From the NCBI RefSeq assembly GCF_030272615.1, contig NC_081410.1:226661415-226725414 (forward strand): DNA of 64,000 bases, written 5' to 3'. Numbering within the stretch: position 1 is the first letter of the stretch; the number at the start of each line of letters is the position of its first letter. Source of the stretch: Cryptomeria japonica. Its lineage: Eukaryota; Streptophyta; Pinopsida; Cupressales; Cupressaceae. Made by a program: the position numbers and the translations under genes. Shown here piece by piece: positions 56,358 through 64,000 of this stretch. The notes under the pieces were generated by a model. The model worked only from the letters and a program-made list of their open reading frames with translations, ran no database searches and was not told the DNA's origin.

Positions 56358-58951
56358 TGTTAGACACAATGCACCACTGAGAGGGGGGTGAATCATTGGT
56401 TCTCAAACTTTTTCCCTTTAACTATCCCTAAATGTATACTGATTAATAGATCTAGTTGAATGCAGACTTACCGGTTTGTGAGGAGACAAAGCACAAATGC
56501 AATTCCACAAAGGGATATCACATAACACCAGTATGTAAAAGGAAAACCCAAGATGGGAAAAAACTCGGTGAGAAATGTTGTTGGAGTCTACTGTTCCAAT
56601 CCAGCCTCACAATGAATCTTTGTTACAATGCTAGGGAACCAACCCAAGGAGCTACAACCCCTAACTTGTTTATGGGCTACAACCCAAAGGAGCTACAACC
56701 CCTAATTTAGGGCACCAACCCAAGGAGCACCAACCCCTAATTGATTTATGAGCTACAACCCAAAGGAGCACCAACCCCTAACTTGTTTAAGGGCTACAAA
56801 CAGGAGCTACAACCCCTGCACCGAGCTACAACTTAATTATCTCAATGATATCTTCAAATACAAAATTAATAATATTGTTATAAGTGAATCCGGTAACCAT
56901 TTCATATACCTCACTTTGTCGATGAGACACCTTCTCTACTGCACCAGCTCACTCTTCTATTGTTGCACTGTCGGTAAACTCTACCGGTTTACCTCTACTC
57001 TTCCTCTACTCTGTTGGATCTCCTCCTCATTGTTCTGCTCTTTAGTTCTCTCAACTGTCTTCCTACCGATACAAGATCCTACCGGTTATCTCTTTAGATG
57101 CACTCTAACTATTATACTAGTTGCTCAAACCATACCGGTTAACCCTCTGTTAAACCCTATCACCGATTTAACCTTTAGTCCCTCAATCACTACTAACCTT
57201 ATCTATTTTCTCTCTGATTGATCTAGCTCTCTCATACAACACTCACACACTACATAGAAACTCTATATTCTTCTATCCAGAAGCCCCCTTCAATGATTTT
57301 TGCTTCCTTATTTATAACTTGGTTTTCCCGCCAAAAGCCAATTAAAAAAAGATGGGCAGTTAGGGTTTCCTCGTCAACCTCAAGGAAAACCAAATCTAAT
57401 CGGATCTTATCTGATCTGATCACCCAAACAACTATTTTCTCATCACCGCCATTGTCGCACCTTCCAATACACGTTTTTCCAAATATAGAAAATACAGCCC
57501 TGTATCTTGACCTGCATCTGTCAAAATGCCATTAATACCTCTGTTGTTTTCTTCTCGAGGTCTTCTCACAAAATTATTTTCTTTCTTCGGTCCAAGCGCC
57601 AACAACTCCCTGATTTTTCTTTGTCGTTCATTCTTCCTCTGATTTGATCCACAAATCATGAAATCCATATTAAATGCACACCTGTAGAAACACATATCCC
57701 TACATGGCACTTCACCAACCTTTGCGAGCTTTCCATTTCACCTCTACGTGGCATCCACATCGACCAACTGCAAGCTTGGATTTTCATATTGGTCCAGATA
57801 GGATCACTGACCAAACACTCTATCAGTTTCTCTTTTCTGCCAATTTACTAACCCTCCTAGTATCTTACATTATATTGGTTCACTCCTCATGTCTATAATT
57901 TGTTGAACTGGCTATGGAACTTCTTAACCAGTCATTAGACATGTCTATCCAAAGTATGTTCATCTTCATTAGGTAGAGTCACAACTCTTATCCTCTTCAC
58001 TTCCTTACCGATTCTCATACTTACCGGTAGCCATCCTGATGACATCATGTCATCACCCTTCAGTGGATTCCAACCAAGGCATTTGCATGCTAGTTTCATT
58101 CTCTATTTTTAGCTGCTCCACTTTGCCTTCTTCATCATCAGACTAAATATCATCTCAGCCGGTTTGTCAGGTTGACAAACCCATCACTTCTTCATATACA
58201 TTGGCATCCCAACATGCCTTCTCTTTCAATCCAGTGCATAACCCTAATTTTATATACTCGAGGCATACCTTTTGTTTCATCTGTAGATCTGGTGTGATCA
58301 TTTAAACACTTGCCTTTACCTCTTTTTCCTTATCTCATGAGCTATAATGCACATATGCATACTAGGAGATAAGCTCCACTTACCAATGGAGTGATACCTT
58401 GTCATCTGCATCCTGCAATGCACTCATGTGACTTCCCTATTTGTGGAGCACATCTTCAAATAGGCACATGTGATCAAGTGTGGGCACATTCATTGTTATC
58501 CATCTCTACACATGGTGACCGCATCTCTATCGGGGTGGGAGTCTAGTTGTTTTGCAACCTCTCAGCATATCAGTGACCCGTTCATCCTTCCCCTCTGATG
58601 TTGATGTGATTTAGGTAACATTCTATCTCTTCATCACAAACAACATCCAAGCATCCTGCTCATTGTAAACACTTCACTTACCAGTTGGCATACTCTCCTT
58701 ATCGATGATACACTGTACCAGTAACCTGTCCATTTCATCCACACAAGTCAAACACTAACTTGTGTACCGGTGACCTTAGTGATCATTCCTTTGAATGACA
58801 CTCTCTCGCTTACCTTACCGGTGTTCTGCAACACAAGGTGATATCAATGATATCTCATCCTATAATAATCCATGATGGTGTTGCACATACATCTTCTTAT
58901 ACCGGTAGTTATCCTATACTAGTTGACATCAATGACAACACAATGCCAACA
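56358..58951 (-). repeat. Solo LTR K of a copia-like element
   Basis: 2594 bp flanked by a perfect TAACC duplication (56353-56357 and 58952-58956). On the minus strand it begins TGTTGGCATTGTGTTGTC and ends TGTCTAACA. It interrupts the integrase of element D, and no internal retrotransposon region is present, so it is a solo LTR left by LTR-LTR recombination. It has a TATAAATA box on the minus strand (plus 57309-57316), a C6-TCTCAG tract near its end and about ten CCGGT motifs. Open stretches inside it carry no motif. Confidence 0.9.
57309..57316 (-). promoter_or_regulatory. Candidate TATA box of solo LTR K
   Basis: TATAAATA on the minus strand, preceded by GTTTTGGCGG-type sequence and about 1.6 kb into the LTR. 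Confidence 0.45.
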
Positions 58952-58956
58952 TAACC

Positions 58957-59800
58957 TTATCTTTTTAACTTCATTGCAAGGACTTATGATATGCTTGAAT
59001 ATGCTTAGATCATTTATACATTGTTCGTCAAGCATTTAAAGTTGTTGAAGGAATTGTTCCTGATAAGAATCATCGTCGACTATCCCCTTAAGAGATTCTC
59101 AGCAAGGGAATCTCTAACTCCAAAGGCATAATAGTGTCAGCACCATAAACAAGATAATAAGGGGTAGTACCCATGGCAATACGAACACTAGCTCGATAGG
59201 CCCAAAGGGAATGGACCTTGACTGAGTATGCCAATCCTTACCATGCTTGTTTATAGTCTTATGAAGAATTTGTTTAATAATCCTATTAGAGGATTTGGCT
59301 TGACCATTAGATTGAGGATAATAAGGTGTTGAAAAGCGATGTTGAATGTGATATTTCTCGAGGAATTTCTTCACATATTTTTTCTTGAATTAATTCCCAT
59401 TATCATAGATCAAAGTGGAAGGTATACCAAATTGAGAAATGATGTTGTCTAGGAAAAACTAAGAGATCACTTCAGCGGTAATGGATCGAAGAGGAGCTTC
59501 TACCCACTTCGTAAAATAATTTGTAGTATTTATGATGAAATTATGTCCTTGGGATGGAAATTTTACCAATGAGATGCAAAACCCATAAAGAAAATGGTCA
59601 AGAAGCCACTTGTTACCTAAGTTTTTGTGTGGGAGCATGGATCAAATTGTTATGTTGCTAATAGTGATGACACTTCTTAACAAACATGAAATAATTTGTT
59701 TCAATGGTTTGCCAATAATATCCCATTCAGAGCAACCTTTGAACTAAGGATTTGCCCCCAAAATGTCCCCTGTGGGCACCTAAATGTGCCTGCTCAATAG
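58957..59800 (-). pseudogene. Element D integrase (broken)
   Basis: Minus-strand motifs: zinc region with AHLGAHRGHFGG and KKCHHY; catalytic core end STPYYPQSNGQAKSSNRII (59330-59280) with the C-terminal YLVYGAD block near 59160-59110. Many stops and frame changes separate them. The frame continues on the other side of solo LTR K. Confidence 0.8.
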
Positions 59801-60032
59801 CAATCAAGATCTCAGTTTTGTTGAGACAGCGAGGAGAAGACCATTATAACCCCTTCTATAAAGAACATTAGAGAGGATAATGTATCTCATAGATAACTTG
59901 CAAATCCTAGCTCTATCATTCTTGTAGAATCTAGGAATGTGCCATTAGTTAAATATCTCAAGATATGTGAATACCACTCATCAGAATCTATAGCACAACA
60001 ATAAGCCACATCACTAGGACTATCGGAAATAG

Positions 60033-60375
60033 CTAGAGAAGAAAGGTTATGAATGAAAAATTTAAGTCCACCATGGGATCCTCTAGGGATACAAGAGAAG
60101 TGACACATGCCATTGCATCAACATGTTGATTATCCTTTCGAGAGATAGACTTCATGGTGTAGGAGGTGAACTTCTCCAATAAGGATATAGCCAAGTCATG
60201 ATATTGTGATAGCTTATCCTTCTTTTCTTGATATACCCTTGTAACTTGTCCGATGATCAATTGAGAGTCACCGTAGATGTGAATATTTTTTATATTAAAA
60301 GCTAAGGCCACTTTAAGACCTGCTATAAGGGCTTCATACTCAACAATGTTGTTGGTACATAGGAAGTTGAGATGG
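60033..60375 (-). pseudogene. Element D archaeal-type RNase H (fragment)
   Basis: Motifs on the minus strand: TNNIVEYEALIAGLKVA, IYGDSQLIIGQV, then ISRKDNQHVDAMA. This is the second RNase H of Tat gypsy elements, comparable to 49720-50090 in element C. The upstream part is cut by the LTR of gypsy E at 60375. Confidence 0.85.
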
Positions 60376-60566
60376 TGTAGCGTCCTAAAATTGCGACACT
60401 TGCAATTTTGACTGCATTTGGGTCTTCACGATGGCGATGCAACACGGAACCTGAATGGAGACTCTGAAACTTGTCCACAACATCAAAAACTGCATTTTTC
60501 CAGCACCCTGCTTGATCCCTCCTTGCACCCTGCTGTCCCAGGAGGTGGGACCAGAGCGCCCAGCGC

Positions 60567-60588
60567 CCTGGTCCTTCAGGACCAGGGT
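60567..60588. repeat. Perfect hairpin in LTR of gypsy E
   Basis: CCCTGGTCCT and AGGACCAGGG, 10 bp arms with a 2 bp spacer. CCAGCGCCCTGGTCC is repeated on both sides of it. Confidence 0.75.
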
Positions 60589-60728
60589 GCCCAGCGCCCT
60601 GGTCCCTGGCCCTATTTTGGGCCCGGTCTCCTATGGGGCTTCGGGTCTTTAAGTTTGCAAATTGGAAAATACTCTTTCCTGGTCGGCCCAAGGTCGGAAA
60701 AATCAGTCTATCAGCCCTAATTGACAAG

Positions 60729-60736
60729 TATATAAA
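60729..60736 (+). promoter_or_regulatory. Candidate TATA box of gypsy E
   Basis: TATATAAA about 350 bp into the LTR. Confidence 0.6.
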
Positions 60737-61637
60737 CTACATTTTCCTCTCCCATTTGGGTAGATGAAAAGAGGGAGGACATATGTGTACAAGACGCGGA
60801 AACGATATTCAAACATTCAAACATTCAAGCATTCAAGCATCCAAGCATTCCTTCAAGCAATTGATCATTTTAAGTCTCCATTCAAGGCTAAGTGTTGCAT
60901 TCAAGACAAGGATTCAACCATTGAAGAGGAGATCACATATCACATACAACATACAACATACAACAACATCTACACCTTCGCATGTAAGAATACAAACATT
61001 CTTACAACAAGGTACTAGTACTTGTTTTACATTACAATCATTTACATTTACAGCAATTTCTCATTTCTTGGTTAATTCCAAAACCGGGGTTTGACCTAAA
61101 GGCAAACCCCTCATCCCTAACCCCCCAATCGTCCTCTCTTTTCTATGTGTAGGTTGCAGGTACGTGGCTGTAATTGAAGATCTGGAATCCTTGTGCAGAG
61201 ACGAACAGATCCCCCTTTGTTTCGCGGATTTTTCGGAGGACCGTGTGCATGCCGGGCGCCATCGTCTCGTCAACTTTTGCTCAAATTTGCAGGATAGCGT
61301 TGTCTCGACATTTTACTGCTAATTCCAGGTCCGCAGCTTCATCCCATATCCCTATCTCTGTTTATAAGCGAATCTTTCCTACTTTACATGCATTCCTAGT
61401 TCAATCATTCTATCCACATTCTTTACAAAAGAGGGTATCCTTGCTATCACAACCCTTGAAAGTCATATAGAATCCAATCTTCCATTGTGTGGGATTGGAT
61501 CTTGTTGGTTTCAACCCCTCTTTTGAATGTAAAGTCTCTCCTAAGTGAAAACCATCAACCCTAGTGACTCTCCCTTCTCTCTCTTCGGAGTTGGGGAGGG
61601 GAGAACGGCTAGGGTTCGATTTTTCTGCTTTACATTT

Positions 61638-61654
61638 TGGTGAACCCGACGTGA
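61638..61654 (+). other. Primer binding site of gypsy E
   Basis: TGGTGAACCCGACGTGA three bases after the LTR end. tRNA not assigned. Confidence 0.75.
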
Positions 61655-62816
61655 ACATCCTTTCTGATTATTCATAGTTAGATCTGAAAATTGGATGCCT
61701 TTATTACATTTCCATGTTTGATCTTTTGCAAAATTTTAGAGGTTAACTGCATAAAAACCCTAAATTTTCTTTTTAGTAATTGAGCTTGTGAAATGTTTAA
61801 TTGTTAATGCTTGTTTCAGATCTGCCCTTCTATTACAAATTATCAATTCATATTTGTGCTTTAATTTTGAAAATTAAGTGGTTAAGTGTCAAAACCCTAA
61901 TTTTTGAAACCCTCTTGATTCAACCTTTGCCCGACAATTTCACTGATCAAAACATCTTCAAATCAGCTGTAACTTTGGATTCCGCAATAAAATCATAATA
62001 TCTTTCATCCCTGAAAATTTGGAAAAAAGTTGCGAGGACCATGTGCACTCCGAGCACCATCGTCCCCAACATTTTTTCCGAAATTTCGGGAGCTAGATCT
62101 TACTGTATTTTTCTGCTAAAATCCAGAATTTTGGCTGATTTCATCAATTCTAGCACTTTCAAAATTACAGTCAAAGTTGGTCTAGCGATTGCTTGGTTTA
62201 AGGCTTCTAATCATTCAAAAATTGTTGAAACTGAAATTCATGTCAAAATTGTGTTTCTTACTATCCTAAATCTGAAAAGTGTGTTGGCATTCATTCGAAA
62301 TTTCAGTGCTTTATTCAAATTCTTGCAATTTGTGACTTTTGAAATTAAGTGCTTAATTACAATAACTTTGATTTCCGCTTTCAAAATTGAATTTTGCGTG
62401 AAATCGAGTCAGTTTTTAAAAATTCAAAACTTGCATTGCTTTTGGTATTCCCTCTAAAATCATAAAATCCAAAATTTCAGTTTCCCTCTCTTTTTCAAAA
62501 TTCAAATTTTGCATTTTTCGACAATCTTGGTAGGGTTCAATTTTGAGATTGCAACTTTAATTTGGCCTATCTACAGATCGTAAAATCACTCAATTTTTTC
62601 AGGTTAGCTGTAAAATCATCATAACTTTCATCCCTGCAAATTTCGAAAAAAGTTGCGAGGACCGTGTGCACCCCGAGCGCCACGGTCCCGAACATTTTTT
62701 CCGAAATTTCGGGAGATGGTCCTGATTGTATTTAACAGCTTAAATCTAGAAGATTGGCTGATTTTATTGAAATTTGCTACCTCAAAAATTCAAAATCTTC
62801 TCTCTTTCTTTAGTGC
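61655..62816 (+). other. Leader of gypsy E with a duplicated ~140 bp block
   Basis: No coding frame is supported. Two copies of a block lie at about 62003-62145 and 62628-62768: TTCATCCCTG, AAAAAAGTTGCGAGGACC, GTGTGCAC, then ACATTTTTTCCGAAATTTCG and GATTGGCTGATTT-type ends. A shorter related block is in the LTR (61210-61290). Confidence 0.75.
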
Positions 62817-64000
62817 ATGAGTTTTAGAACAATAAGCCCTACTTACACTATTCCCGTTAGACGAAGCCTTAGAATTAAGTCCTTCCAAGGTGTAATTACC
62901 GAGGAGATGGAACCTAATTTGAATGGCCTTTTTAACGAGGACATGGGTAATTCCTCTAATCCTCTTAATGATGAAGAAGCTCTCCATGAGGTTTCTGTAG
63001 AACAACTTTCAAAATTGGATAACCAATTTGATGATTTTTGACAATGGATGTCTCAAGAATACCCCGATAGTCAAGCTCTTCCTTTAATTGAGGGCCTAAA
63101 ACGTATGCCTCAAAGTGATAAGAATGGAATTGATATTTTGCGTGGTATTGCACACATTGTGGATTCAAATGTGATGCCTATGAAGAGTTGTGCTAAAACT
63201 TTGGGTTATACACAACCTCCTACTCAAGACAATCATTCTATTCCTTTGACGACTTCTATTGCTAGTATACCTACTTTTACATCAAACATAATGACTACTT
63301 CAATACAAGACATTCCTCCTATGATCACTAGTCATGGGGGCAATCCCTCTTCTTCAATCAACCCTCTTCCTTCATTCAATCCGACTTCTTCATTCATTCC
63401 TTCAATAAGTGTTCCTATTATATCACCACAAATGAACATGACACAAGGGGGAAATTCATTTTCCATTCCTCCTTGTAGTGTTCCTCCTGTCCAATCATCT
63501 CCTATGACTAACTATCATAGTGCCCCACCACCTTACTCTCTACCTTCTTTCAATAACATAACACCTCCATCACAATCTAACACGTCTAATATGAACTCTT
63601 CGACTGAAGCGACCATTAACAATCTTGCACAAACTGTCTCTTCTTTACAGCAACAAATTGCCTCTATGAATCAATCTAAGTTTAGTGTGCCCACATTTGA
63701 TGTTGCAAGCCCACTTTCTCTTGACATTGTCCGAGCTATTCCCCCTAAACATGTTGAAATTCCACATTTGGAGCTTTATAATGGTAAGGGTGATCCTCTA
63801 ACACATGTTAAGACTTTTCAAACAATATGTACTGATTTTGCTTATGACCAAAGGTTGCTTGCAAAACTGTTTACTAGAACATTAAGAGATAAAGCCCTAC
63901 AATGGTATTGCTCATTGCCTTCTTATTCTATTACTTCTTTTGAACAACTTGCAAATGCTTTCATTCAACAATTTCAAAACAATATAAGTCCTAAAGTTAC
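62817..64000 (+). pseudogene. Gypsy E gag (one in-frame stop; continues past window)
   Basis: Frame from ATG 62817. One TGA at 63039-63041 interrupts it; the same frame is then open to the window end (about 320 codons). Residues after the stop are Pro/Ser/Thr/Gln-rich (linker-like), followed by the retrotransposon gag core: IPHLELYNGKGDPLTHVKTF, RTLRDKALQWYCSLP, FEQLANAFIQQF. The core matches the capsid domain of plant gypsy elements. The TGA lies in FDDF-stop-QW and could derive from CGA. An alternative start after the stop is possible but would lose the N-terminal part. It is the best preserved gag in the window. Confidence 0.88.

Larger units (their letters stand above)
56119..60375 (-). 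mobile_element. Tat-like gypsy element D, minus strand, 3' pol part (split by solo LTR K)
   Basis: Minus-strand order: archaeal-type RNase H (60375-60033), integrase zinc region and core (about 59800-58957), solo LTR K, then the GPY module and stop (56352-56180). It is cut at 60375 by gypsy E and at about 56119 by copia B. The 5' part of the element is beyond E, outside the window; its 3' LTR would be expected left of copia B but I could not recognise it. Confidence 0.85.
60376..61634 (+). repeat. 5' LTR of gypsy E
   Basis: 1259 bp, TGTAGCGTCCT...TTTACA. Contains a GC-rich hairpin region (60551-60610), a TATATAAA box (60729-60736) and tandem ACATTCAAGC-type repeats (60811-60860). Near 61190-61290 it carries a GGACCGTGTGCATGCCGGGC block that recurs, diverged, in the leader. 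Confidence 0.85.
60376..64000 (+). mobile_element. Ty3/gypsy element E, 5' part (LTR, PBS, leader, gag), continues beyond window
   Basis: The LTR starts TGTAGCGTCC at 60376, cutting the RNase H frame of element D; GATGG (60371-60375) would be the target duplication. LTR end GCTTTACA at 61634 is followed by a primer site and a 1.2 kb leader, then gag to the window edge. Confidence 0.88.

Noticed and set aside
60323-60727. 134-codon minus-strand frame across the start of gypsy E LTR
   Set aside because: It spans the boundary between element D and the LTR of E, so it cannot be one gene.

Overview
This window is nuclear DNA of a land plant. It consists almost entirely of nested LTR retrotransposons. 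I see no intact host gene, no rRNA or tRNA gene and no CRISPR. Evidence for a plant: methionine initiator-type primer sites (TGGTATCAGAGC), Tekay-type chromoviruses with a C-terminal chromodomain, Tat-type Ty3/gypsy elements with a second (archaeal-type) RNase H, LTRs of 4-5 kb, and an antisense plant mobile domain fragment. The density and depth of nesting suggest a large repeat-rich genome; a gymnosperm is plausible, but the species cannot be told from the sequence.

Layout, left to right. 1-1708: 3' end and 3' LTR of a + strand Ty1/copia element (A), inserted in 1709-7138, a - strand copia-like element (F) whose internal region carries a coiled-coil/zinc-knuckle ORF and then, where pol should be, a ~990-codon frame of unknown function. 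7139-9046: 3' untranslated region and LTR start of a + strand Tat-like gypsy element (G). 9047-21683: a complete large retrotransposon derivative (LARD, H) with 4.3 and 4.6 kb LTRs, a 3.8 kb non-coding interior and a perfect 5 bp target duplication (GAAGG). 21689-22811: remainder of the G side, AT-rich, largely unassigned.

22812-56118: copia element B, split twice. Its 5' LTR is interrupted by a Tekay chromovirus (I, 22836-35071), which itself contains a ~1 kb terminal-inverted-repeat DNA element (J, 25757-26749). Its 3' LTR is interrupted by a complete 14.7 kb Tat gypsy element (C, 40905-55594). Copia B appears to sit in a - strand Tat gypsy element (D, seen at 56119-56357 and 58952-60375), which is also split by a 2.6 kb solo LTR (K, 56358-58951, target duplication TAACC). 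From 60376 a + strand gypsy element (E) begins, with full 5' LTR, primer site, leader and gag that runs off the window.

All pol genes are broken. The decay is dominated by in-frame stops, mostly TAG and TGA, as expected from deamination of methylated cytosine at CAG and CGA codons. The most unusual items are the non-pol frame of element F, the LARD and its likely Tekay helper lineage, GC-rich dyad or tandem arrays in the giant LTRs, the antisense plant mobile domain in Tat C, and the duplicated leader block of element E.
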